From: Gigaspora rosea
Taxonomy: Eukaryota; Glomeromycota; Glomeromycetes; Diversisporales; Gigasporaceae
DNA: 64,000 nt
Direction of reading: 5' to 3'
Assembly: GCA_003550325.1 (NCBI GenBank)
Contig: QKWP01001119.1
Span: 9,264 to 73,263 of the forward strand
The notes below the pieces were generated by a model. The model worked only from the letters and a program-made list of their open reading frames with translations, was not told where the DNA came from and searched no databases. Position numbers and translations under genes: made by a program. This document shows, one piece after another, positions 1 to 11,005 of the stretch; the first letter of the stretch is position 1; each line of letters begins with the position of its first letter.

Positions 1-26
1 ATTTTTGAGATTTAATTAGTAAATTT

Positions 27-257
27 TAAACTTTTATATGTAGCAACTGCTAATGATTTCTTTAAAAATTTTTAAAAAAATAATGAAAATAGCTTCTTTT
101 AAAAATAGTAAACCCAAGTTTGGTTCAAATAAACCTGCTTTTGGTTCAAATACAGTATATGTTCGAAAATAAGCTACTACCTAAAATAAGCTATCCTCCT
201 AATTTTTTTTAAAATCTTAAAAAATTCGTTAGCAGTTGCTACATATAAAGTTTTTTT
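27..257. repeat. Short inverted-repeat element (MITE-like)
   Basis: The left arm (about 30-54) contains TATATGTAGCAACTGCTAA. Its near-perfect reverse complement lies at about 215-250. The interior is A/T-rich with no reading frame. A related word, TATATGTAGCAAC, occurs again at about 2645-2657, so this is a dispersed family. Exact ends and target duplication could not be fixed. Confidence 0.55.
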
Positions 258-599
258 TTACTAAATAAACATCAAAAAGTCAAATAAGTAAAGTTGTTTA
301 GCACATTAAAATACATTTATAGTAAAAATTTGGTGTCATTTGGACAACTTTTTATTAGTACGTTTTTCAATTATTTCAAAAAACTCAATATTTCGAAAAT
401 AAGCTACTTTATGACTTTTCGTGTAATTTTTTGGCCAAAAAAGGTAGCTTAATTTTGGACACATATAGTAAACACTCTCTTGGTAGAACCCAGGTGATTC
501 TAAAAAGGGAAATTTTGTATAGAAATTCATCAAGTATTGCATTTTTATATAGTAAATTTTCAAATTTTGCTCTATTTTATATATCTATTTGAGTTCTTC

Positions 600-835
600 G
601 GGGTTCTTACTTTGTTCAAATAAACTCATTTTTGGGTCAAATAACCTTTTTTGGTTCAAATAAAACTGATTTTGGCTTAAATAAACCCGATATGGTTTAA
701 ATAAACCTTAATTTGGCTCAAATAAACATAATTTGGCTCAAATAAACCCGATTTTGATTCAAATGAACCTAATCTGGTTCAAATGAACCCAGTTTTGGTT
801 CAAATAACCTGACTTGGGTTCAAAACTAAAAAGTT
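600..835. repeat. Degenerate GGTTCAAATAAAC repeat tract
   Basis: At least ten imperfect copies of a roughly 20-base unit built around GGTTCAAATAAACC follow each other with small substitutions. A few further copies lie at 120-160. No reading frame runs through it. The rest of 260-1018 shows nothing else recognisable. Confidence 0.6.
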
Positions 836-1018
836 ACCAAAATAGGGTTTGTGTAACGTTACACAACATTAGTGGTGTATAACCAAAAATTATTTTTGCG
901 AAAGCAGTACAATAAGCCTTTGTGTAATCTATATGCGTATAAATATTACACAAATTATATTGCCCAATCATATTGCAGTATAAATAAATACTATACTTTA
1001 ATACAATTATTTATATTG

Positions 1019-1118
1019 TTAGTCTAAACGTTATCATTACACAATATAAATAGGTAATCTAAACGTTATCATTACACAGTATAATAGAGTAATCTAAACG
1101 TTATCATTACACAAAAAC
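1019..1118 (+). repeat. Three-copy tandem repeat
   Basis: Three copies of a 31-34 base unit containing TCTAAACGTTATCATTACAC follow one another, separated by variable AT-rich spacers. The flanking stretch 1119-2228 has no gene; a 75-codon open frame at 1799-2026 contains a duplicated TTTATGTTACACC segment and does not look coding. Confidence 0.65.
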
Positions 1119-2232
1119 GTTACACTCAAATTTTTTTAGTATATAGTTATAGATTATAGATATTAAAGTTGTTAATTTTTATTTAAAGCAAAAAATCCTA
1201 TTTAATTACTTTTATAACGATCTTTCATCATACTTAATTAGTATAGCCACTATTGATTTATAGCAGATCATCAATTAAAAATATTTAAAGTTTTTAAGTA
1301 ATTTTTCAAGAATTACTAATTCAAATTGTATAAATTTTAGTATGTTATAGCCCAATATTATATATATCTACAATAAAAATTTTATCCAATTAGATTGGTA
1401 GTTGGATATTAAAATGAACTGAACATGTTTATAAAATTTTGAACTGCACTTGAATTAAACTAAACTAGCTTTAAAAGATTAACATTGAATTGAATTTAAA
1501 CAGCATTTTAAAAAATAATTAAGCTTAGTTCATTTCAAAAATTGAATTAAATCTGGACTTAGGTTTAGGCCGCAGATAAGTATTTAGGTTTACTTAGATA
1601 TATGTCTGAGTTTTTATTCTTAGCATTAGATTTAAAAAAATAAAATTTTTTTCAGTATTGTAAAAAGTTTCTATTAAATTTAATAAAGATAAAAGCAAGG
1701 TCTCACCTTTAACATTTAAAAAAAAAAAAAAAAAATTAAATCTGGGCTTATCTAAAAGTTATTTTAGTTCATAGAAACTCTAGTATTAAAATATACTAAT
1801 GATATTTAGACAATTTTATAATAATACTAAGAAAATAGAATCCATTCAAAGGCTGAAGGACAAATATAAAATTGAGATGTTTTTTTATGTTACACCTGAT
1901 CTAGCCAATAAGCATCAGCTTTCTATTGTTTTGATTGTTTTTATTTATGTTACACCTAATCTATCCAATCAGGATCTAGAATTTGTTAACATACAGATAT
2001 CAGGTAATCTATTGCTCCGTCAGTAGTATCCTTCGGACAATAATAGTAATATCTATATAATTTGCTTTTATGAAAGAGACAAATATCTAAATGTATATAA
2101 AGATACAAATAATGTATCGGTTTATAATAAAGCTATAACTATGTAATGTTAACTTGGAAACATGAAGACCTTCACAGTAATCATGTGATCAAGATCATTA
2201 AATCATTTAATGATTGGATTTGAGTTTATTAA

Positions 2233-2727
2233 AGGTAGAGGGTATGTAGATCATTTCTATTAATAAACGAGTTACTAAAAATTTTATTTTTAATAATAAA
2301 AAAAATTTTATTAAGTAACTATATTAAATTTTTAAATAAACTTGTAGAGGAGGTTTTTCTGATTCTAATGGTGGTCGAATCATTAAAATTGGCCCAGTAG
2401 AACATAAGATATAGTTGTTTTTATCTTCGCGACCCTATTTTACTTATTGTTTACACGTGATTTGATTGGCCAATTTGTGATCACCCCTGCAGAATAGACC
2501 CCGCCCCCGCAAAAGTTGATACTATAAAAACTTTATCAAATTCCATTCAAATTTAATAAAATTTTTAGGAGATGTGTAATTTTTTATTACGAACAAGTTT
2601 ACTTAGTACAAAAAATCAATTTATATAGTAAAAAATTAATTTCTATATGTAGCAACCTTTAAATTCGCATTAAAAATATTTTTTGTCACTCGTTTACTAA
2701 TAGAAATGATCTACATACCCTCTACCC
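2233..2727. mobile_element. Non-autonomous TIR element flanked by TTAA
   Basis: Terminal inverted repeats of about 40 bp begin AGGTAGAGGGTATGTAGATC on the left and GGGTAGAGGGTATGTAGATC when the right end is read in reverse. Both ends are flanked by TTAA (2229-2232 and 2728-2731), the target duplication typical of piggyBac-type transposons. No transposase is encoded, so this is a non-autonomous copy. An internal segment at about 2340-2393 recurs inside a second TTAA-flanked element at 44.8 kb. The superfamily assignment rests on TTAA alone. Confidence 0.65.
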
Positions 2728-2809
2728 TTAATCAGTGTATAAAGAAACAATTATTTTATTATAATTGAGTTGTAATTGACAAACTATCGACTCAGAAGGC
2801 TATTTATAT

Positions 2810-2940
2810 CATATGGGCCGATTTGAGTAATTCATAAGTAGTGCTTATTTTTTTTTAAACTTTAAAGCTAAAAGTTATTTAGCTTTAAAGTTTAAAAAAA
2901 AATAAGCACTACTTATAAATTACTCAAATCGGCCCATATG
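2810..2940. repeat. Long near-perfect hairpin (foldback element)
   Basis: The 131-bp stretch is almost a perfect palindrome. It starts CATATGGGCCGATTTGAG and ends with the reverse complement; the arms are about 63 bases around a short loop near 2873-2878. There is no coding content. Confidence 0.75.
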
Positions 2941-3495
2941 TATTTCAATTATATAGGTCTTGAACAACTACATCTACCAGTAGAGATGAATGAAATGTTT
3001 GTTATACTAGAAATAAAGAAACTGAGAGAACTACGTGTATTCGTGTATTCTTGGCATTCGTATAACATGGTAGTTGGTTAATCATGTGAACAGAGTTCTT
3101 GTGATTTACCCGACTAATGGGAATCTAGGATAAATTTTGGGTCTAACAGTTAACTTATATTAAACTTTTAAATAAAGTCATATATAGATTTTTACTTTGA
3201 TTCTGTTTATTATAAATCACAATACAGTTTCGGACTTTTTTTATTTTGTTAGCGCCTGCTTGTGTAATATTCGGAACCTTTTTTGTATTTTTTTTTGTTA
3301 ATATCTGTTGGTTGGCAGGAACAACTTTGAACTTAATCCCTAATGTTACATTTTCCAAAGTTTTAAACGTACCAATAAAAGATGCGTATGCATTGCTTTT
3401 TTTTTTTGTTTTTTTTATACATACCGGAATAATATTAAAAATGAATAAATTGTTATTATTATATAGATATTATGCAGATGATTTTAAATATCGTA

Positions 3496-3579
3496 AATAT
3501 TTTTTTGGTCGCATACTAGATGTGAAGTTTGATTGGCGCCAATCAAATTTCATATCTAGTATGCGACCAAAAAAATATT
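3496..3579. repeat. Loop-free palindrome centred on GGCGCC
   Basis: An 84-bp nearly perfect inverted repeat centred at 3537/3538. The arms carry TTTGGTCGCATACTAGAT and its complement. The stretch between this and the preceding hairpin (2941-3495) contains an LTR-like end word at 3126-3148 and hydrophobic, T-rich open frames without family resemblance. Confidence 0.7.
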
Positions 3580-3673
3580 CGATTTAATTTCATGCTGTAA
3601 ATATATGGAAAAACATTGGATATTCTTATCATAACAAACTGCACAATAATACAAATACAAATTATTTTATATC

Positions 3674-3890
3674 ACCGCGGGGTTAGGGACCCGGGACATC
3701 ACTAAGTGATAGACTTACCACCACGTGGCACGGAAGGGCCACAGGTGATGTACGCAACAATTCGACATCTACCTAGAGGGTTAGTAAACCGTTGACCTCC
3801 GCCTAAAATGAAAACTCTGGCCTGAAAAGATGTGACAGATCCAAAGGTGTCTAAGGACCTTCAGGATAGCAGAGGGAGGAAGAAAAAAAA
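3674..3890 (+). mobile_element. Retroposon (SINE or truncated LINE) with poly(A) tail and target duplication
   Basis: A markedly GC-richer block, from CCGCGGGGTTAGGGACCC to GAGGGAGGAAGAAAAAAAA, sits in AT-rich DNA and ends in an A-tract. The flank AATTATTTTATATCA just before it is repeated after the tail as AATTATTTTATGTCA, a duplication of about 15 bases with one mismatch. Poly(A) plus a long target duplication is the signature of target-primed reverse transcription. No reverse transcriptase is present, so this is a SINE or a heavily 5'-truncated LINE. Confidence 0.6.
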
Positions 3891-4199
3891 AATTATTTTA
3901 TGTCAAATGATCGTTATTTTGTTAGGGGTTTAATAAGTGATCAAATGCAAATTCGTCATTTTGCCTTATTTTAGAGTTTTATTTTTTAATCAATAAACAC
4001 CATTATAAAATATAAAATTGTTGGACTCGCTATAGGAAATAATCAGTTAAAAAATTCACTAGATTGATACTTTATTAATAAATTCGCTATATCGATGGAA
4101 CTTTATACTGACCAATTTTAATTCAAACTTCACTATATCAAAATTTTAATTATTCTTTATTATATCTTGAGCTCACTATAACGAGAGTAACTTGTATTC

Positions 4200-5071
4200 T
4201 TTGGGAGAAGTTTTTTTGCGTAAATCAAAGTGTAGATGCGGATATCTTGCGACGAAATGTGATAGCTTATGACAAAATTTATGATATAAAGGATGTAGGA
4301 AAGGGTGGATCCGCAACTATATATCGCGCTACTTGGAATGGTAAGATCGTTGCATTAAAATCATTCAAAGAAACAAATGATTTTGAAACAGAGGTAATTT
4401 ATTTTATTATTCTATAATATAAATAATTTTTTATAGCTTACATTTTACTTTTGCATCTGGCTTTAATTAAAGCGAAAAGCATATATTGAAATCGGTGAAC
4501 ATTCTTTCTTCTTAAAATGTCATGGAAAATCAAGAAACAAGAATAATGAAAATATTCTCGTGTTAGAATCCATGGAAGGATCTTTGCGTGATAATCTTAA
4601 ATCCATATCACAAATGATTTGGAATAATAAATTAAATCTTTTCCGCCGTATTGCCAGTGGCCTTGGCGTTATTCATTCAAAAAATATGATTCATCGAGAT
4701 TTACGCAGTGAAAATTTATTGTTGGATGCTTTAAATAACGTGTATATTGCAGATTTAGAAAAAATGATATCGCTAAATGAGGAACAAAAGGATATTTTCG
4801 GAGTGCCGCCATACATCGCTCCAGAAGTTTGGACAAACGAAAAGTCATATACGAAAGCATCTGATATTTATAGTCTAGGTTTATTAATGTATGAAATATT
4901 GACTGGAAGTACCTTCGACAAATTCGACAAACCACCTAATATTGAAGATATTGACTAAAACTTGCTCTGGAAATTCCCAGATACTGTGTTGAATTGATTA
5001 AACTTTGTATAAATAAGGATCCATTAAAACGGCCAACAATTTCTCAAATCAAAAATATCTTAGGGGTCTGA
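4200..5071 (+). pseudogene. Decayed protein kinase gene (TKL-like, N- and C-terminal breaks)
   Basis: Two exons encode most of a eukaryotic protein kinase domain. Exon 1 (open from about 4200 to 4393) has the glycine loop GKGGSATIY and the ATP-binding lysine in VALKSF. The intron 4394-4472 (GT-AG) is phase 0. Exon 2 (from 4473) gives ENILVLES, the catalytic loop HRDLRSENLL, an APE motif in IAPEVW and the DIYSLGLLMYEIL helix. The metal-binding DFG is replaced by DLE. The frame stops at 4958, but subdomain XI resumes in another frame (CINKDPLKRPT, ending at 5071), so a deletion or frameshift lies near 4960. No ATG is visible upstream of exon 1. The family is greatly expanded in Glomeromycotina. 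The missing DFG glycine, the frameshift and the absent start favour a pseudogene. Confidence 0.8.
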
Positions 5072-5839
5072 ATTTTAACAATATGTATGTGCTTTATGTT
5101 TTTTTTTTTTTTTTTTTTTAATTTAAAAACGCTCTTTTATATTTCTATTTACTTAGATATTATGATTTTCCTTCCCTTATGCTAAATTCTATTTATGTAT
5201 CAGTGATGGCAAAATGACAAGTATAATGTTTTATGACTAATAAATTTTATAATAAACATCATTAAAAATGTCGAATTTTTTTATGATTAAAAAATTGTCA
5301 AATTGCCATCACTATTAAGTTTTACCCGTAAGCAAGTGATTATGTCCAAACAAAAAGATCAATTAACTTTCATTTTAAGATATAATCAAACATTCGAAAT
5401 ATCGGATTTATTTTTGACAAACACAAAAAAAAAAAAAAAATTCAATTAACGTTAACTTTATAAGATATTCAATGTCGTATTTCTTTTTTTTTTATTTTTA
5501 CAAACAAACAAAAAAAACCAACTTTTTATGACTAATTTTTATTTTCAATACGTGTTTTTTTTTAAATAACAAATAAATGCCAATTAACTTATATTTTAAG
5601 ATATGATTAAATGTTTTCAATATCATATTTATTTTTTTTTGATCTTAATTATAAAAAATAATTGATAAATGTATTAATGTTAGACATCACTATCAAAAAT
5701 GTCTGTTGATAACTTTCCACTCCATTTACTTTAAGCGCTTATATCGATAATAATAAAAATAAAAAGAAATGACAGCTTAAATATAATATGAAAGTGTGAA
5801 ACCCGCGGCAGAGATACTACGTCTGTACGGACGTACAGT
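5072..5839. other. AT-rich intergenic stretch
   Basis: Contains homopolymer runs (poly-T at 5101-5119, poly-A at 5426-5440) and no frame with family resemblance on either strand. Confidence 0.5.
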
Positions 5840-6630
5840 ACAGGGTTGGCATAATGTGCGCATAATTTAGCCTGTGCCGCTTACGCATTATACATTGCAT
5901 CAATTGCATAATTTAAGCCATTTCACATATTAGTCCGCATAACATCGGCTTGCTTCCATTTCTTTTGCTGGCTTTTAGTTCGATAGGGATAATGAATTTA
6001 CTGGTAGATCAGAAATCAGGCTACTAAAATTCAGCGGGCGATATTATTTGAGATTTTTAATGTTAATGATTTTGGCCGGCCGTCAAAGAACAGCCCCAAG
6101 AAGCAACAGCCGGCAATATATGCATATTCGGATTCTTCAACCAATGAAATTGCATAATATCTTAGAGTTTGGAACCTATTTTGACACGTTAAAACTGGAT
6201 TTAATCGGTTTTAACATATAACAATGAACTCGGTTCGAAACTTTATCGAATATAAATCCAATAACTAATCACAATGTTAATTAATTCTTTGATAATGAGA
6301 TAATCTAAATTCCCTTTTAGAATTCAAGTTCAGAATACATACTGGATCAGTCTAGACATATTTATAAATATAATAAGGCATTTTTATTTTATTTAGATGC
6401 AACGTGAAAAAGATATTCACAGTTAAAATTATATGCTTTACAGAAAATATAGACATTAAAGAAGTGCACGTTATTTTAACTCTGCATTATTAAAGCAGCG
6501 CATAACATAAGCAAAAATTTTTTGCATCGATTTTCGCTAGAAAACTATTTTGCACATTTTACATATTTCGTAGCATAACGCATAAATTTGCATAATTTAC
6601 AATTTACCGCATGCATAATTTCAATCTTCG
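5840..6630. repeat. Region with repeated GCATAAT / ATTATGC words (possible hAT-type MITE)
   Basis: GCATAAT and its complement recur near both ends (5848-5935 and 6485-6622), like the subterminal repeats of hAT elements. The same word is abundant in the clear hAT-type element at 60280-61139. The left edge CAGGGTTGGCATAAT is hAT-like, but I could not match a right terminal repeat or a target duplication, so the assignment is tentative. Confidence 0.35.
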
Positions 6631-6639
6631 TAGAGTTAA

Positions 6640-7374
6640 CGTTAGGGTAAGTGAATTTTAGTAATGCCGGTCATTGTTGTGTCCATAAGCACGTGAATGT
6701 TGTGTTCGTAGCAACCGCCTTTTATTTAATATTATTAGTTGATGCAATATTCATTTTCCAAGGCTGTTATGTAACAGGCTGTTACAAATAGATTCATCTT
6801 TATTTAATTATCTACAATAAATTCTAGTAATAATATTGCAATACTTAAATCGTGAATCCAGGAATTCGAGAAAACTGCACTAATTAATTTCCGCTATTAA
6901 TCGTAGTTCATGAAATTCGGCATCTAAAAATATCACTAATTATTAAAATCTAATTATTACTATCACTGTTTTTGACTTATCTTTTGAATTCGACCTGAAA
7001 AAAAAGCACCCAGCGCATGGGCAAGCACATAACTTGTTAAGTAATTCAAACAGTAGATAAATAACTTGCATACGGATTGAATGCCTTGCAGCAAAGATTT
7101 GTGCAGGAATATGGCCTCCGGAATTCCAGGCCATCATATTGAAATAGATAAGCGATTCTGAAAACGGGCTGTTCACAAGTTTCACAATATGGAAGTAATA
7201 GTTGTGAAGGCAATTGTAGAAATGATTGTTTGTATAGATATGTGGGTCTAAAATCCAGCAAGTATCCAATCAAATGCCGAATCTGGTTTAACGTAAACAA
7301 AGTGATTTTTTAAAAAAAAACCGCAAGTAACTCGAAATTTTACCCAAGTCACTTCTCATCAAAAATCGCGTATA
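6640..7374. other. Intergenic stretch with unassigned minus-strand frames
   Basis: Two overlapping minus-strand frames (6943-7269 and 7046-7300) have a more coding-like composition than their surroundings but match no family I recognise. They may be remnants of a degraded gene. Nothing else stands out. Confidence 0.25.
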
Positions 7375-7509
7375 CACGTCGCTCTGGTTATACCGACATC
7401 TGGATATAACGACATCTAGTAAAATCTTTCTATACCGACATTTTTTTTCAAAAATTTAATATAAAATATCGGTATAACTCACTGTATCGACATTTTAAAT
7501 TTTTTACTA
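7375..7509. mobile_element. Truncated copy of the ACACGTCACTCTGGTTATA MITE
   Basis: The left end TACACGTCGCTCTGGTTATA and the internal blocks (CTATACCGACATT, TATCGGTATAACTCACTG) match the two complete copies at 30167-30330 and 30446-30596. The copy breaks off after TTTTTTACTAA, so the right terminal repeat is missing. Confidence 0.65.
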
Positions 7510-7689
7510 ACTAGCATATAACCCGTCGCGTTGCTCCGGAATTAAGTATTATTTTGAAAGTAATTTTCTTTAATGTTCTTCAATTTTAATTTTATTAATA
7601 AATTTAATTATAATTTTTTATTATTTATTTATAATTTATATAGAATATATGGATAACTAATTAACATTAACGGTTAAGTATATTTATTT

Positions 7690-8460
7690 TATTAAAATTC
7701 TTATTTTTACATATTGTATACAAACCCTATCTAACTAATAAGACAATCCTAATTCGATCCCTAATTCTAACCAAAATACTTATTTATTATTGCCTTTCAA
7801 CTTATTTGATTTGCATTGATTATTTCATTCTGCTCAAAAATACCAATTCATAAATGACGAATATAAATACCCATTTACCATTATATACTCTTTTAACGAT
7901 TTCATTCGCATTAATAATTTCACTTGGCTCAAAATATAAGGTCATTTATTAATTATTGATATTAAAATTGTCCAAGCTAGTTAATAAGCACGAACATAAA
8001 TACTTATTACCATACATATTCTTCTTATTAATAATAAAATGGAGTTAAGTCAGCAAACGCACGAACTTAAATACTTATTTACCATACATACTTTTCCAAA
8101 CCATTTCATTCGCATTAATTATTTAATTCGGCTCGTGAATCTAATGGTCATTTATTAATTATCACATTAATTAATTTATTCGCTCGAGAAACTAAAGGTC
8201 ATATTAATCGTTCCATTTGTTCGAGAATCTAAATATCATTATAAATAATTGGAGTTAAAATCAGCAAAGCCAGTTCATAAGATACTAACATAAAATACTT
8301 ATTTTCCGTACACCTCTTCAACTCATTTCAGTTTGAGAATCTAATGGCCATTTATAATTATTGGAGTTAAAATCGGCAAGACCAGTTTACAATGCACGAA
8401 CATAAATAACATAACTGATAAATACTTCTATCTATACATTTCAAACCATTTCAGTATAAT
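7690..8460 (+). repeat. Diverged long-unit tandem array
   Basis: Four to five degenerate units of roughly 130-190 bases recur. Each contains some of the words ATAAATACTTATTTACCATACA, CATTTCATTCGCATTAAT, AATCTAATGGTCATTTATTA and TTGGAGTTAAAATCAGCAA. Units differ by substitutions and by loss of blocks, so this is an old array. No reading frame runs through it. Confidence 0.5.
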
Positions 8461-8582
8461 TGGTAACATAAAAGTTTTGGTAGAGCACTAAGTGAATTTT
8501 GACAAAACAAAAGATCGTGGCATGTTAAAATAATTGAACCGATGTGACGCGATTTGTTTTTATGCGGAAGGTTGTGATTGGT

Positions 8583-8603
8583 TAGGGTTAGGGTTAGGGT
8601 TAA
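8583..8603 (+). repeat. Interstitial TTAGGG tract
   Basis: Just over three head-to-tail copies of the fungal telomere unit (GGTTAGGGTTAGGGTTAGGG) lie inside the window. The following sequence (about 8645-8685) resembles 42150-42210, where a shorter TTAGGG-like word also precedes it, so the tract may belong to a dispersed repeat and not to a former chromosome end. The remaining sequence to 9420 shows no gene. Confidence 0.7.
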
Positions 8604-9460
8604 AGTCAAGATTACTACAAAATCGCGAGAGGAGCATTTTTTGTTAGTAACACAGCAGGGGTTACCCTAGTAAAATTTTGAGTTATTAACAATTTTATAA
8701 AATGCGGTTACAGTAACCACGGTTACAAATTTACTAACTCATAAAATCTTAAGTTTTAAATATTTTTAAAAATGTAACCGATAAAAATTATCTGCTATTG
8801 TTTTTCATTAGTACTATCCAAATTATCGGTTAGAGTTTTTTAAAAAGTTTGTAAATTAAAGTTATAAGTGTTTAAAGCTACTATGGTTTCAAAATTTTGG
8901 CGTTTAATATAAAATTTTTTTGATAATTTTTTCATCCAATCAGAATTAGTATATAATGCGCCCTGATTGGCTAAAAAGCATTATATATACCCAAATTTGG
9001 CGCATTTGATGTGAAGTGACTTGGTGCACCATATGAAATCGGCTTCTGCGCACTAATAAAAAATATTCTCATGAGCTTTTACTATACTAATGTCGCAAAT
9101 ACCAACATTACCCGAATATAAGTTATACAAAACAATTTGTTTTACAAAGTTTACGTACTATGTAATTTGTTGAATTTTGGTGGACCACTAATCGATGAGA
9201 AACCTTCACTATAATTAGACGATTAGCAAGCCGACCATTTTATATTGGCATATTGGTTGTATTAGCACTTAAGAGCCCTAATGAAACGTCTATGGTAACA
9301 AAAGGGTGGTGTAACTATATATTATATAGTTTCATATCCTTTTTTTTTTTTGCTATAGACCTACCATAAGTAGGTAGTCATATCGTGAAAAATTGCCAGT
9401 CCAAGTGATTTGGTTATTTAGAAAAACGAGACTTAAAACGCGACAAACCAATTATTTTTC

Positions 9461-9731
9461 ATAGACAACTGTGCAACATAGTGTTGCTAAACCAGGAATT
9501 ATGCACCGGATGTTATATTTGAGAGCCTTCAAAGGAAAACCTGTCGCATCCAGTTTTTTCTCTGAATACCATCCAGGGAAAATTTATCATCAAATTTTCG
9601 ATTATATTTGTAATGACTTGTCACAAAAAATAATTGATAGAATTTCCTTAGACGGCACCCAGAGAATAGCAAAATATAATTGGAAACTCGATGACAGGTT
9701 TTCTCTTGACGGCACTCATTTTGAAGTGTAA
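9461..9731 (+). CDS. Small unidentified reading frame, possible exon
   Basis: A frame of about 90 codons opens directly after an acceptor-like TTTTTCATAG (ends 9464) and runs through RMLYLRAFKGKPVASSFF to a stop at 9729-9731. No ATG is required at its left edge, so it may be an internal or last exon. It contains two related segments, DRISLDGTQ and DRFSLDGTH. Composition is balanced and unlike the surrounding low-complexity AT DNA, which supports coding. I recognise no family and no upstream exon. Confidence 0.35.
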
Positions 9732-9841
9732 AATTAATAACTCGAGTACAGTTTAAATGGTTTGGATATCACAGGGTTTGTGACATGACCAACCCACATC
9801 AATATAAATCCTGATTTTTATGTTAATATCATTCAGGAACC

Positions 9842-10320
9842 ATGTTTTATTCGTTTCAAGATTCAAGGCAGCATGACGTCCCTGATTTATATTCAAAGTC
9901 AACACAGCCCGCTAATGTTTTTCCTCCTTCTGATCGAAGTTCATTCGTACTGTCCTTACAGAATCATGGAAGACAACACAAAGGTACTAATTGAACAAAA
10001 AAAAACAAAGGACAAACAAAAAGCTAACTACTTGCCTGAAGATGAAGAAAAATTTAGCATGAGCACCATTAATGAAAGTACGACACACGTGACGAAAGAA
10101 GAAACACCAAACTGGATATGCCAACGACTACCGAAAAAATGGCGCCAGCGACGAAAACGCGACACTGACAACGAGAGACACTAGTAGCAATGGCGATGAT
10201 GATCAGATAAGCACCAATGAAAATCACCAATGTGTGCACCAACGAAAAGGACCAATGATAGAGTGTACCAACGACGAAGAATACTAACGTAAGAACCAAT
10301 GATGACGAAATGCACCAAAA
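9842..10320 (+). pseudogene. Degraded low-complexity gene fragment
   Basis: An ATG at 9842 opens a frame of about 50 codons (MFYSFQDSRQHDVPDLYSK, then FPPSDRSSFVLSLQNHG) with a convincing amino-acid mix, ending before 10000. Coding-like Thr/Asn/Glu-rich peptides continue in changing frames to about 10290, for example LDMPTTTEKMAPATKT followed by TSSNGDDDQISTNENH. This pattern suggests one gene broken by several small indels. No domain is recognisable. The stretch 10321-11005 holds no further gene; a short inverted AATTGCCGGG / CCCGGCAATT pair lies at 10637-10700. Confidence 0.35.
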
Positions 10321-11005
10321 TCTGAAGTAATTACCTAAAGAACCTCAATATTAGTAGCACAACTAACTAAAAAAGAAAGAAAGAAATAAATCAGTATATA
10401 GTAACAAATGTATCTGTATATCGTGTAGCCTACATTTTAATTACATTATAAGTATTGCACCACGACACTATAGCACTATGGAGCTATAGCGTTATAACAA
10501 TATTTATAATTAAAATTAGACGGAATTTAGGTAGAATGACACTTTTTTACACGTCTGATGCAAATATCATATAATTCCTTTTTTACGGGGTCAGATCGTC
10601 ACGTTTCAACATTTAAGATCGTCGATTTCTGGTCTTGGCCCGGCAATTGGACCAATCGACATATGGCAATTTCAATTGGAATATGTCAAATTGCCGGGTC
10701 AAATTACCATATGTCCATTGTCCGAATTCCCATTCATGCCAACCCTGGTATAATTAAGTAATATAGCGAAATCATATTTCCAAAATTATCGACTTCAATA
10801 AATATTACGTATACTCTTTATTGAAATTAATCAATGTACTCATTGCTTATACGTATATTTAAAGAGCGATTTTTTTGATTTCTTGCACCGTAACTTATTT
10901 TGAAAAATAAACAGTACTAGCAGGTTTAAATAAACTATTATAAATTAATCTAAATAATACATTTGTATCAGCAAGTCGTGAAGTAAATTACAGAATTATC
11001 GCAAG

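Noticed and set aside
3246-3587. 113-codon plus-strand frame rich in F/V/L
   Set aside because: The composition follows from T-rich DNA, it runs through the middle of a palindrome, and it matches no family.
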